Source: Astrothelium macrocarpum (lineage: Eukaryota; Ascomycota; Dothideomycetes; Trypetheliales; Trypetheliaceae). From it: 64,000 nt of DNA. The position numbers were made by a program, and so were the translations under genes. This document shows positions 23,501 through 35,061 of this stretch, piece by piece. Position 1 is the first letter of the stretch. Every line of letters starts with the position of its first letter. The notes below the pieces were generated by a model, which saw nothing but the letters and a program-made list of their open reading frames with translations, was not told the DNA's origin and did not search any database. Location of the stretch: positions 248,001 through 312,000 of the forward strand of contig JAGEMR010000025.1 of the NCBI GenBank assembly GCA_021030915.1. The letters run 5' to 3'.

Positions 23501-23856
23501 CTAATTGGAAACTGGGACATGTTTAGTAGTTCCTTCACCCTTGGAGTTGAAGCAGACAACTGTGAGGTGGTCCCGGGTGTCTGCAGGGTTTGTATGACTG
23601 CCCTCTCTGGGTGGGATGTTAGTTTCCGCCAGTGGTTTCGCGATAGTACTTACCTGGAACAAATCTCCTGAGTATCGTCGGGAAGCTTGTCCTGCCAACT
23701 AGCAACAGATTTCTCCAGCACCGCCCCCACATTGTCGGCAGCTTCATCGGTTCGCGTCCAATCTGATGTGCGCGTTGCAACCGAGAGCGTGACATTTTTG
23801 CCATCCTTCGTGGCGTGACCAATTAGCTTTTTGGCTATAATGCGATTGAAAGACAT
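23501..23856 (-). CDS. Small conserved-looking protein, 102 aa, unknown function
   Basis: Two exons: 23856-23654 and 23606-23501, with a 47-nt GT..AG intron (donor GTAAGT) whose removal keeps the frame. The product starts MSFNRIIAKKLIGHATKDGK, contains a DWTRTDEAAD segment and a tail reading NPADTRDHLTVVCFN, then KGEGTTKHV. It is hydrophilic with no membrane segment. The strong donor, in-frame splice and coding-like composition make it likely real. I cannot name the family or role. The ATG at 23856 is chosen because the sequence before it (MIHLHSQLYFSAVF) starts at a non-ATG codon or would be an extension without support. Confidence 0.6.
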
Positions 23857-24397
23857 GAAGACGGCTGAAAAGTAAAGTTGAGAGTGAAGATGTATCAAGG
23901 AGGCTTGGTAATAGAAATTTTGATTTTATTCTGAACGTTTATCAACAACAGAAAAGCTTGCTTATATATCCATTGAATTGCCACTGATGATACGAGTAGC
24001 TGAAACTAAGCATACAGGCTATAGATAGCACCGTTTCTCTGTGTCCAACCCTTCAGGTAGGTGCATTATATTGTATGGGTTTCGAAGGAAATGAATGCAG
24101 GTGTAGATACCAATAGAAGCACACTTGTGACTCGATTCTGAGACATTTGATTGTGTGGCGGTTTCATTACCATGTTCTCTCGTTCTTGTGTGAATTTGGT
24201 AGGTATCTAAGAGTTGATTTCACCGTGCCGCAAGTCATGAGGGTGGCACGGTAATATCTCGGTGGCACGGGTGGTCAAAGCTCCAACGGCCAGCGCGTGG
24301 CAATCACTCGTGAAATAGATCGGGCAGCCAATTACCTCAGTTTTCCATCTTTGCGTTTTTGAAGGTTTCGTGATTCAACACTGGTTCTTAGTTCATA
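23857..24397. other. Intergenic, divergent promoter region
   Basis: Lies between the divergently transcribed small gene and the kinase gene. No ORF of note. It presumably holds both promoters; no specific site was identified. Confidence 0.5.
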
Positions 24398-25509
24398 ATG
24401 CCATCGCTTTTCGGACGCGGGCAAGCTCTTCGAGGCAAGCTAGGAAAGTATGTTATCACAAAAGAGATCCAAAATGGTGTCTGGTCAGCTAAGTGAGCTA
24501 ATAGTTGGAATTGAGACGTTCTTCAAGTTTCCTAACGTGCATTAGGAACAGAGCGAATGATAGTGTGATTATCAAAAGTGTTGCGGATCACCCTCGCGTG
24601 GAAAATGAACGAGATGTTCTCAAGCATTTCCAGCATCGGACTTCTCACATGCGACCTCTAATAGACGAGATTGTAGAGCCATCTAATCCGACGGCCATTG
24701 TCTTGAAATATCTCGAAGATAACCTACTCAGCGCGTCTGCCAAACAAACTTTGAATAGAAAGGAGCTCAAGTATGTCTCAAAATGCCTTCTTGAGGCATT
24801 AAGTGTGCTTCATGAAGATGGTTTTGTCCATACAGGTACAACAATTTGGCACCGCTGATTTGAGCTTGCACTAACCACCATACACAAGATGTCAAACCGG
24901 ACAACGTGCTCGTAAATTACAGGGATGGCGAGATGCGTTTCTCGGATGTCCAGCTTGGTGACTTTGGCGGCACATATCCTGTGGACTCCAATTACGCTAA
25001 AGAAGGTACACCTATTGGGGCACCGATATGGACCAGTCCCGAAGTTATAATGGAAACACCTTGGAACACAGCAACTGACATTTGGTCGTTTGGAACTCTG
25101 GTGTGGCAGGCTCACTCCGTATAAACCTTTACTAATCACGACATAGCTAATCTGTCTTATATACGGCGGTGACTTCAACCTCTTTCGTCCTCGAACCGTC
25201 TCGTACGGCCATGAGGAGTATGGACTTGAGGTCCTCAAGAGGCAATTTCAGTATTTTGGCCCCTTCCCTGGCAAGTACCAAGAGATTGCAAGCCCAGATA
25301 CAGTAGCGGCAATCCTCTATCTCATGCAGGAGATCCCGGCTACCAATATGACGCCTTTTCGGAGGACGACGGAGAAGGAGGTATGCCAAAAGGACAAAGA
25401 GTTCATCGGAAAGATTATGATGATGGATTGGAGGGATAGACCTACTGCGAAGGAACTCTTGGAAGATGAATGGTTTGAGGAGGAGGATAGGGAAGACCAG
25501 TCAGCTTGA
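24398..25509 (+). CDS. Degenerate serine/threonine protein kinase (HTD-type catalytic loop)
   Basis: Four exons: 24398-24492, 24546-24835, 24889-25100, 25147-25509; introns 46-53 nt, two with CTAAC branch sites; 319 aa. Kinase landmarks are VIIK at residues 39-42 (putative beta-3 lysine 42), catalytic loop HTDVKPDN at 127-134, DFGG at 153-156, TSPEV and DIWSFGTL in the C-lobe, and a terminal MMDWRDRPTAKELLEDEWF (family-typical). The glycine loop is reduced to EIQNGVWSAK. HTD instead of HRD is usual in a fungus-specific group of small kinases expanded in Pezizomycotina, often of unknown role. The aspartates and lysine needed for phosphotransfer are present, so activity is possible. The start ATG gives MPSLFGRGQALRGKLGKYVI, typical of this group. 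Confidence 0.85.
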
Positions 25510-27753
25510 AATTGCTCGAATTATTCCTCTGGAAATTTTGAAGGTAGTAGAGAGGCTCACGGCACCGCCAACTAGTCACACATCTTCTGCCAGTCCGTAG
25601 ATTTCGTGGCACGGCTGGTGAGTATATGATGATTGACAAGAGCCTGTTCAAAGGCAGCATCCTTGAAGGACAACATTGTCGGCTTAGTTCGACTAGTAGA
25701 CTCTGATTAGTCGCTACTAGTTTTTCAGCCGGTCAATCTCAAAGCTTTTGACTGGAATCATCCGAGTCGTGCGGCTCTGGGTACTGCCCCTAAGCTTTGG
25801 CCGACTCCGCCTTCCTACAAAGGACTCCTCTGTTGTGGTTGGGGATGTAGTTGAGGCTAAAAAGTATTCAGCTTGACATTTTCAATTCTGACGTTCTTGA
25901 TTACTCATTATTCTGTGAAAGTTTGATGGACGTGCACTCCTCTAATTCCTGCTATCTACGCGGGCGTGATCTCAGGAACCACTTCGGTATACTCAGGAAC
26001 GCAATTAGGCGTAATTAGGATGGTTTTTCAGGAAAGCTAGAATTATCCTGACTCAGGTCAGCTCATTGCAAACTCAAGGTTGCTCAGCCCTTGCTCATCA
26101 CCAGTGGGACTATACGGTGCAACACGTGTTGATCCAAGCCCAATTCGGTCAATTTCTGTGCGCCTCTGCAAAAATTCGTGGCTTTTTAGTAATCTTTCAT
26201 CTTGTGACGAGCATCTTGGTCTTGAAACTGCTGAAATGAGAGTTCCTCCCCCTCCCATTTGTGTGATAGGATCGCACACTTTGGCTGCCTGTCTGAAGAG
26301 AATTCCTTGACTTGTAAAGTTTTGGTGTCTGTAAGCCGCTTAACGTGAAGGAACTTTGGGGGTGCTTAGAGGATTTCAGTAGCTGCCGAATGATTCGCAA
26401 ATTCCTAATCGTCATGCACCTTCAAGCAAGAGCAAAGCAGTGAGTTGGCCGTGAGAGTGAGTCTTGTGGTACAGATGTGTTCAAGGGGAATTGCATAGGA
26501 TATAAAAGGTAAGCTGCTGCATTAGACCAAAGGCAGAAGTGCGCCTGACCCCAGTGATTGCCATAACTCTCTCTCTTCGCTATTTAAGCTCAGAATGCGT
26601 GCGTGTATAAAGCAGACTTGAGGCAGAAGTAGGCAAACCGAATGGTGGCACTGTGCATACGAAGCAACTCATCTTTCCTCACCGAGTCGGAAGACGACAA
26701 TGGATTCAACGACCCGTCTCGTATGCAATGATCAAACAATTATTCATCTGGATAGCCTTTGAGAGAGTGTCGTTGGCAGGCTGGCTATCGTGGCTGTGCA
26801 CGTCTTGCAAGTGCATTGAATGACTAAGCAGCTGTCTGGCGACCTTATTTTTTCACGTAAATTGTACTCCTTAAAGGATACAACAGCCCCGTATGTTTCT
26901 CGTCTTGCTGATACGTGCGGATCTGGGACAATTCTTGGCCTCAATCAGAGCTTAGACTTAGCCTGCATATACCGGCTCAATCGATTCATTCTGGTCCCCA
27001 TGCACTTTGGAAGCATCACATTTATACTGCAAAAGACGAAAGGGCTCATTTTGAGGGTTTGTACGCATCATCTCGAACGAGCGACTCTAGTAGAGTATCG
27101 ATAGAGACGGTGCTGAAAAGACAGGACGAAGCCACAAGTCCTGAAAGAATATCCATCAAAGTGGGCACTTGAAGGCTGGCTGATACGTGTTGTGCTTCAT
27201 CAATTGATAAAGGTCTGATGGCGAAGGGAAGTTGTTTTCTAAGTTGCCAATGCAGATGATGAATGAATGGATGTCACATCCGATCTCAGCATGTATAACT
27301 AAGCCTGTTAGTGCGATCGAAAGATTACGCATGACAATGGCTTAGTTGAGTGATGGTCCCAAATGTCAACGAAATCACAATATTTCATTTCACGTGTTAT
27401 GGCTGAATATTGTCAGCTACGTGATGCACGACAAGTGCAACTCTCCCTTTCGCTATGCTCATCGAGTAGTAAAAGTACAAGTTCGCTACACAAACAAGCC
27501 GATCCCCATCAACAGAGAAATTGCTTAGGCGCAAAAGCTGGCACACGTGACCAGATTTTTGCAATCAAGTAGAAAGAACTCCACAGAAAGCGAAACATCA
27601 GTCGTCTGTCGTTAGTGTTGAGATTGAACCAGGGTATAATGTACCATCATCGGAAGAAAAAAAACAGGCGCCGAAACATCCAGTGACCACTTGCATTGCA
27701 GTCTGTTTCTGGCGAAAATCGACATGGTGCGCTGCAGAAGATCTCCCACGGCG
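25510..27753. other. Intergenic, no recognised gene
   Basis: 2.2 kb with many short overlapping frames. One plus frame at about 26912-27172 (for example HALWKHHIYTAKDERAHFEG) reads acceptably but has no ATG and no recognisable domain. The right end is presumably 3' sequence of the J-protein gene. Confidence 0.5.
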
Positions 27754-30700
27754 CTAAACGCCAACTCCGATCGATCTAACCTTCGCTCGTATCTCGTTAA
27801 ACTTCTCCACAACCATTTTGTGCTTCTCACAACTCAACTTCCAATGCTCTTGAACTTTTTCGTCCTCTCTTAGTCCTTGCAAATAAGTGTCGAATCCGGG
27901 CTGACCTGTGGACTCGCCACTAGCTGCAAGCCAGCTGCTCGTTGCTCCAGTCCCTAGCAAGGATGCAGTGGGCGTCAGGGGTGGCGCATACGATTGCGTC
28001 AGATGTTGAAGTACGGTAGAACGGGCTTTGAAATGATCTAACATTGTCTTGTCAAAAATAGACCACTCCTTCATATAGGAAGTCATCTTTGCAAGACAAG
28101 CTTCCCAGCTAGCACGGGTCGGGCGGCCTGCTGGCATGATAGGAGCGTCCGGGGGTTTGGGAAGATTAAAAGCTCGAGGTGCGAATGACTTCGTGGGATG
28201 AGAGGCGCTTGCTTTGGAATCGAAAGGCAAGTCAGAACCCAGATCAGAGACCGAGTTTAGACCTGTATTTTTTGGAGGCGCAAATGGTGCATTGGCCTTT
28301 AAATCTGAAAGGTCTGTCTTGAGAGATTCACCGGCAGAAGACTTCCGACTAGGCTGAGGTGGATTCTGTTGAGAGATTGTTGGTTGAGAAGCATGACGCA
28401 CATGAGCTGCATTCCTGGGAGAATTCGTCCTTTTTTGGAAGTCGGTAGGAGGTACAGAGACCAACCGAGGCTCCCCTTTTTGTGTAGGAGGCGGAACCGG
28501 TGTTTCCTGATCGATATCCATAGCGTCTCCATTATCATCGTTGTCTGCCTCGTTTCCATCATGTTCGCCCCCACCTTCTTTCAAGCTACTACTGCTGGCA
28601 CTGGCGGCTCCACTGTCATGCTTGACATCAGAATCATGCTCCTCGTCGACAGCGGCATCGACTTGAACTGGCTTTGGGACAGTTGAAGTTTTGGGTTTTG
28701 ATAGAGATTGCTTCCGACCAGTCGGACGGGATTTGGACGTGCCTCGAGTAGGCGATGGGGGCTTCTCAGGTGGATAAGCCCAGTTTGCCTGCTTCATCAT
28801 ACTCAACCATTCTCCCTCAGAGAACTTGACTTCTCCAGGCTGAGGTACATTCAAACCATCGGCAGGTGGGGGATGTGAGGTAGGTGGTGGCGGGCGAGGT
28901 GGTGGTGGAGGCACCTGGGCTATTCCTGCATCAGTTGAGCTTACCCTAGGCTTTGGATTATCGAAAGTTTTGGTTGGCGATCTTCGACCCGTTTGAGATG
29001 ATGGACGAGCTGCGAAATAATTGGCACTTCCTGTGAATTTGCCTTCCCAGTCGCTGGGAGAATATCGCGCAGTGTGGTCGTGACTTCGACTCCGAATATT
29101 GTTGGGACGGTTTGGGACGAATGTACCATTATTGGGTGCGAAACTGTCGAAAATATTCTTGTCAGCCTGTGGGAAAGTAACATGGGTGTTGATGTTCCAT
29201 TGATGAAGGTGAGAATTAAGAGAATTGAACCTGCTACTCGACTCTTGCTTCGACAAATGCGGAGAAGATGATTGCTTAGGTGGAAAGACAGTTGAAGGGT
29301 ATGCCCAGTGCGGTATTTTGACAGAACTTATTGGTTTCTGATTTTCTTTTTTGACTGGACCAAATGGCCAATGTTGAGACCATGCTGTAAAATCGACTGT
29401 ATTAGAAGATTGGGTGTCGTACATATTAGGAGTGCTGCCATGCACTGCACCGTCTTTTGTGCTGTTGGTCTCGGGATTACCATTAGCGCCTTGTGCGCTG
29501 TCTTGCGATGATTTGGCATTGCGTCCTCTCCATGCAGAAGCCGGCGTAGCCTTCCTGCGATTGGAACCGGTCAGGCTTGAGGAGCCATCGCTACTACTAC
29601 TTGAGTTTGTGGCAGAGATATCTGGGTCTGACGATTGAGCATGCGGTCGAGGTGGTCCGTGCGAGGAAGAGGTTGTACCTGAGTGACATATAATTAGTCA
29701 ACAATAATAGTAAAAAGGTAAAAAGGGGTTTAAATGCCTGTAAAAGCCTTGTTCTGATTTGTCCCACCATGATTTTCGCCGGGAGTGGATGATGACGCGT
29801 GTGAATTGCGGCTCGCTGAGGGACTTGCACTACGGGGTCGCGCTTGGTGATTCTCAAATCTATCTTTTTGACCTGTTCCATGGCTTGAGCCTGGCCGGTG
29901 AGGGACTCTTGTGCTTGCAGAGCGTTTAAGCGCTTCACTGGAGATATAGGTCTTTTCGCCAGTGCTTGTAGTGTATGGCATGCGTGGTCGTGGTTTACCT
30001 TCTGAGAAGGGCACTTCCTCATCACTGTACCGAGATCTGATATGACTAAAGGTATCCGCCTTCTGATAGGTATACGGTGGAGCTGTGTTTGGAGGGGCAC
30101 CTGGAGGCGGCGGGGGTACGAAATCGGTTTGTCGACGTTCTGCGGTTGGTCGCTGAGGGCGAAAGGCATGCTGAGCGTAGGCAGATGTCCCACTTGCTTG
30201 ACGCTCGTCCGCTCGAGAATGCTGTGGATCGAAACCAGGTCGTGAGGCACGAGTTGAACTTGTCCGGGGCGTTGTAGGTTTTGGCTGCCCCCTCTCGTCT
30301 TGGTGAACCCATGGCGAGCGTGGCCCGGAGTCCCAATGAGAAGATGGCGGCGGAGGGGGTGGAGGGGGTGCATTTGGCTCTGCTCGACGTGACTGAGCAT
30401 TCTGTTGTCGATTATGGTTCATTCTTGTCCACGCTTCTGCCCGCTCTTGAGGATTTTCCCTCCGCGGAGGTCCACCTGCGCCCTGGGGCCTCGGAAAGTT
30501 GGCATTGGTATAGCGGAAGGCACCATTGAGGTTAGCACTGTAGCTCTCTTGGGGACTTGTGGGAGATGGACGAAACGATGGGCGAGCCGTTGTCGGCGTG
30601 AACCCACTGGGATACGCAGGACCAGGGCGAGCGCTCGGCCGAGGATACAGACCGGCTTTCCGTCGATCCGCGTCATATTTGGCTTTGGTGTCTGAGTCGC

Positions 30701-30887
30701 TGAGGACTTCAAAGGCAGCCTGGATTGCTTGGAACTTGGGTACACATTCTGCTTCGTTGCCGCTGTTGCGATCGGGATGATATTTGAGGGCCAACTTGCG
30801 ATACTGCTTTCTAATGTCGTCGATGCTGGAATCCGGCGGGAGTTCGAGGTCCGCATAGTAATTTATCTTGACATCAGGCTTGACCAT
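27754..30887 (-). CDS. J-domain (DnaJ/Hsp40-type) protein with long disordered C-terminus
   Basis: Two exons: 30887-29738 and 29678-27754, giving 1024 aa. The N-terminal J domain spans about residues 8-75, with the HPD motif at 37-39 (LALKYHPDRN) that stimulates Hsp70 ATPase. The remainder is Pro/Ser-rich with several poly-Pro runs, acidic patches, and a conserved-looking C-terminal helical segment (about 900-1020, for example WEACLAKMTSYMKEW and EKVQEHWKLSCEKHKM). No zinc-finger or substrate domain, so a class C J protein. The intron starts with GC (CAG|GCATTT) rather than GT and ends TGTCACTCAG with branch TGACTAAT; without it the frame stops after AFTGI. It is divergent from an unassigned stretch at 30.9 kb. 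Confidence 0.85.
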
Positions 30888-31554
30888 GGCGATGGCAACC
30901 TATCAGCTATTGTATCGATAGCGAGCTGCAAGCCGAAGGCGTGGCGGACTCCGGTAATGTCGCTAAGAGCATGAGGCAAGCTGTCGTTGCTGGGCAACCC
31001 GTGACGCCAGAGGTGAAGGCAACGTGGAGCACACTTGAATGTACAGGTTAGAGGAGCGGGCCGTATATCAGTCGAATGGCGTAGCGGAGAAAAACTATTT
31101 CGGTGACGTTCCTGACATAGCGTTCAAGGCAGAGGAAGATTGCGATGGTCATCCATGTGGAGGGTGGGGGAGCAGCCGCACAGATGAGCGGGATTTTCAG
31201 GACCAAGAGGCTAGAAAAAGCAGGATGAGACAGCTAATGGAAGCAAAGGAGCTGCTACTAAGAGGGATGGCGATGTGCTGTCAGGCTCTGAGAGGTCTCA
31301 CGATGTCACCTGGCTAGCCTAGGGCCGGATGGGGCTAGAGACAGCTGCAAAGCTGACCTCGACCGTGCTCCACGTTCCGTCTCATCGTCTTCTTACATGC
31401 GCATCCATGGCACCGCGACGATGCCCATCTTCTTAGCAATGGCTTTTGTGATACATTTGTAATGGTGCCTTGTTACTCCTACACCAGTGCTCCCCCGCTG
31501 TTCCCTCCCGCCTCCATATCATATATATCATATCATCTCAACAGTGCCTTCCCT
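30888..31554. other. Intergenic between two minus-strand genes
   Basis: Holds the J-protein promoter. A 92-codon ATG frame on the plus strand (31039-31317) has no recognisable domain and is not annotated. Just before 31554 is probable 3' UTR of the next gene. Confidence 0.5.
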
Positions 31555-33477
31555 TTACTGATGCATCCACCGTTCGAATCTGCCTATGCGAGGTGGCGTT
31601 CTATTCATAATGCCATCCCGTGATGTCTCCCCTCGTTCATGCCACGTCCGTCGCTCTTCATAGATTGCATCCAGATCTTCAGCTTCCGCCGAATTCTCCT
31701 TTTCTGGATCGGCTCGATCGAAGAGTCGTCGAAAACTCTGTGAGCCTGGGACGCTGCGGTGCGCGGAGCTCGCAACCCTCACGATAACTCCATCACTGTG
31801 CTCTGCCGACGTTTGCGATGACACGGACGCCCGTGACGATTCTGTTGGACTTGAATAGTTCCTGGTGGGTGGCACTCGAGCAAGCAGCTCGCACGAGGTC
31901 TGTCTAGTCACGTCACTGGTGCTTCCACCAACGTCTATGTGCGGAGACTTCCTTCGCTTTTGACGCTGGACATCTGCAGGAATCTGTGGTTGTATACTGA
32001 ATGGAACCTTGTCGTCAAAAATTGTGAATGTTGCTCGCCTAGCGTCACTCTTGTTCGACGATGTAGAAAGATTAGTGGGTGACACTCCACACGCTAATGG
32101 ACTTGATGAATCAATATCTCTACCAGAACAGTTTTGCGCATCAATCGATGCTTGACCTTCTAAACTTCTGACGTTTCTATTAGGCAAATTATATTGGTAG
32201 CACCTCTGTCGTAGTGCTTCTTGGAAGGTTTCCTCTAATCGCTCTAACGGCGAGGAAAATGCACCAGCACCTTTACTTGGGTGTTTCGGAGTAATGGAGC
32301 GAAACGTCCCGAGAAAGCCGGCATCTGGTTTCGTAGGATTCAAACTGGTTCGATGTGAATGTTCGTGGTTGACGTCAAAGTGAGAACCGAGCTCCTGCGT
32401 AACTTGATTGCTTGGAATCGGCAAGAGCTCCTTTTTGCGATCATGAGAAAATGAATGCAACCGCTGTTGGCGATCTCCTGGAAGCAGGTCAGGACAGGCA
32501 AATGAGCGATCTGGACTTGCAAGTGCTGCTTTCGGACCATCCGACTGCACATCACTGGAAGACAGACGAAAGTATTCTTGATCCAATCTGTAGGTCCCAG
32601 AAGGCGTTGAAGCTCGTATTCGAGACCCTGTCCCAGCTTTTTGGTTGGAGCTAGAACATACATCCAAAGTCTGAGGTCCACTTACCGGACGGCGAAAAGG
32701 CGTGCTCCTGTGCTCAAACCGCAGAAGTCCATTTGGAGCACTGCGCATGTTCTGAAGCGATCGTCCACGAAACAAAAGCTGCCGCTGAAAAACGCTTCGC
32801 CCGTGACCCTCTGGATATTGGAGACTGCCTCTTGCTGGCTTCTCTCTTTGAGATGAGACGCTATCATGGTAGTTTTTATGTACGCTGCCGTCGCAATTTG
32901 GTGATGATTCAATTTCATGGATAAGAGATTGGTGAACTACCTTTGGGGCAGAATTTCTACGATCGCGCGGAATTTGCGGGCTATAAAGCTCAGCCTGTCG
33001 GTCTTGGCTCCTAGGAAGACTTTGTTGGGAATATCTGGTTGGGGGGCATCTTATTGCTGAGAGTGAAAGATATTGAATGCCCTGGTCCTGTCTTGGTGCA
33101 GATGCCGGACCCCCTTTTGACGTATAAAGCATTTTTGAGGAAGGGACTGAACCAGTTGCTGGATCATGGATATTCTGCTGGTAAGCATTCATTCTTATCT
33201 TGCTGACTGTAGGGCTTGGACTCGAAGTCTCAGGAGTCTTTATCTTGCTCAGATTCTCGCTCTGTTGTTTTCGTGCCCCCATTGTCGGATTCCTTGATGG
33301 TTCTCTCGCAGTGCACGTGGGGGTTTTCGGAAAATACTCGATTTCTTTGACACCACCATGCAGTTCCTGTCCAAAATTGGGTGGGGCATTGTCACCGGGA
33401 TGTTTGGGCACGGTCTTTCGAACGTCACTGATGCCGGTAAGCATTTTTTCTAGATTTTTAGCCTCTGTAGATACCAT
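31555..33477 (-). CDS. Large disordered hypothetical protein, 640 aa
   Basis: A single-exon ORF from ATG 33477 (context GACCATGG, good for initiation) to 31555. The product is rich in Ser, Pro, Arg and Gln with few hydrophobic clusters, no membrane segments and no domain I recognise. Short conserved-looking stretches include a C-terminal GRFERWMHQ, LERLEETFQEALRQRCYQY in the middle, and basic/serine patches such as RQKRRKSPH. This composition suits a scaffold, cytoskeletal or cell-cycle regulator, but nothing in the sequence decides. A second minus frame directly upstream (33913-33551) is open but is not linked by a convincing splice, so I keep the simple model. Confidence 0.65.
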   Translation of the reverse strand: MVSTEAKNLEKMLTGISDVRKTVPKHPGDNAPPNFGQELHGGVKEIEYFPKTPTCTAREPSRNPTMGARKQQSENLSKIKTPETSSPSPTVSKIRMNAYQQNIHDPATGSVPSSKMLYTSKGGPASAPRQDQGIQYLSLSAIRCPPTRYSQQSLPRSQDRQAELYSPQIPRDRRNSAPKVVHQSLIHEIESSPNCDGSVHKNYHDSVSSQREKPARGSLQYPEGHGRSVFQRQLLFRGRSLQNMRSAPNGLLRFEHRSTPFRRPVSGPQTLDVCSSSNQKAGTGSRIRASTPSGTYRLDQEYFRLSSSDVQSDGPKAALASPDRSFACPDLLPGDRQQRLHSFSHDRKKELLPIPSNQVTQELGSHFDVNHEHSHRTSLNPTKPDAGFLGTFRSITPKHPSKGAGAFSSPLERLEETFQEALRQRCYQYNLPNRNVRSLEGQASIDAQNCSGRDIDSSSPLACGVSPTNLSTSSNKSDARRATFTIFDDKVPFSIQPQIPADVQRQKRRKSPHIDVGGSTSDVTRQTSCELLARVPPTRNYSSPTESSRASVSSQTSAEHSDGVIVRVASSAHRSVPGSQSFRRLFDRADPEKENSAEAEDLDAIYEERRTWHERGETSRDGIMNRTPPRIGRFERWMHQ

Positions 33478-35061
33478 GGTCGGTAGGCAAGCATGCTTTG
33501 ATCTAACGAAGAGTCACAGTTGTCCGTCAGGGTACCACTGGCGCTTTCTGTTACTGAGTAAACATCTGATAGTTTGGGTTCAGTATCAACTCTTTCTTGC
33601 CTGGAATAGTGCAGCCATTTGCAATGACGAGTTCCGCTGACTGTGCCCTTGGAATTCTTTCAGCGCCAATATGAACGACTGCTTCATCGCGAGATCGCTC
33701 ATATCCATGCCTGAGTTGTGGAAGGGGGCCAGTCCTTTCAACTCGAGGACGAGTAATGGCCCATGAGTCTCGTGTTCGGTTCTGTCGTATTGCGTGATAT
33801 TGCTTATCTTGTTTGGTATCTGTAGCCGTGAGGCATATCTCTGAAAGGCGAGAGCGAAGCATATCAGGCTTCTGAAGTAGTAGTAGTAGTAAATCAGCAC
33901 CAAAATTTCGCACTGGTGAAATTTCGCACTGGTGATTACGAAGGTGCTTCCTTTAGTGAAACAAGACATGTACAAACCAAGTGAAGAAGTAGATTGGTCT
34001 AACATGGTACACAATACATAGTCTCCCGCATGCGGAAACAACGTTTTTCAAAGCATCAATACCTTACCATGCTAATGAATATTCCCATCCAGGAAAAGCA
34101 GGAACGCCATATGACAAGCGTGCGCCTTACAAAACCTCTGCCACAATTGCATCTAGATCTAAGCGGGACTCCATTTCTGCCCAGATTTGGGGAGCAATTT
34201 GTCTATGAAGGAGAAGTCTGACACTGATAAAAGGGACACCCTAGTCCACCGGTTGGGCACTACCTGGGCACTCCCATGGGCCTACCTGCATGATTGCCTG
34301 GTCATCCACTATGACGTAAATTAATTCCTGTCACTTTATTCGGTCGTACATTGCAATCTGTAGATTTGAATGGGCCAAGGGATCGCTATGTTCAAGTGAG
34401 TCCAGAAGGTAATCCACAGAAATCCTGGAATGTCATTGAAGGGGAGTCATGGAATAGTTCGGCATCGTGGGCACGCTGCTCAGTCAATCAAGCGAGATTC
34501 ATGCAAATATGTGATCGCTCATTGCAAAATCTTTTTCGAGCCAGGACAAATCAAAACCTTGCTAAAAGTCCTCCTTGTCCGGTGGGCTGTGCGCTCTGCG
34601 AAGGTCACGTTTCTAAGGTACCTCAATGAGATTGCGCGGCTTTTACGCCATCCGGATGACTGGGAAATCAAATCGAGAGCATACGCCAACGTGTAGCACT
34701 GAGTATCCTTTGGCTCGACACCCGTCGTAAATGAAGATTGAGGCGCAAGCTATTAAAGAACGGCCGTAACACTGAGTTGGGTTAGATGTCACTGGGATCG
34801 GGCGCAAGTTGACATCGTCGATGCCCATGACCCGAGCTTCGCTAGAGTACCTCCAAGGCCAGCTACGTTGCCTCCACACCTAGAGGCCGAATCTTTCGTG
34901 CAGTGCCGCTGAGAGTGTCGTTCGCTCCAAATTTTCCGCCATTGCGGCCGTCGGATTGTCGGCGTGCTGGCAGTCTCTCTTCTGTCCCTGCCTTTGCTGC
35001 TGAGTAGCCATTCTGCCGGTCCTCGCGCAGCAGCCTTCGTCATAAACCAATCATCGGCACC
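33478..35061. other. Divergent intergenic region
   Basis: 1.6 kb between the minus-strand 640-aa gene and the plus-strand PDK1-like kinase. Minus frames at 33551-34041 overlap each other; one (RTRDSWAITRPRVERTGP) looks mildly coding but has no recognised domain. A TAG/GTA microsatellite lies near 33877-33892. The rest is presumably promoter and leader. Confidence 0.4.

Noticed and set aside
26912..27172. Plus-strand frame containing HALWKHHIYTAKDERAHFEG
   Set aside because: Begins after a stop without ATG and no partner exon was found.
31039..31317. 92-codon plus-strand ATG ORF near the J-protein promoter
   Set aside because: No domain and no splice support; could be real but not supportable.
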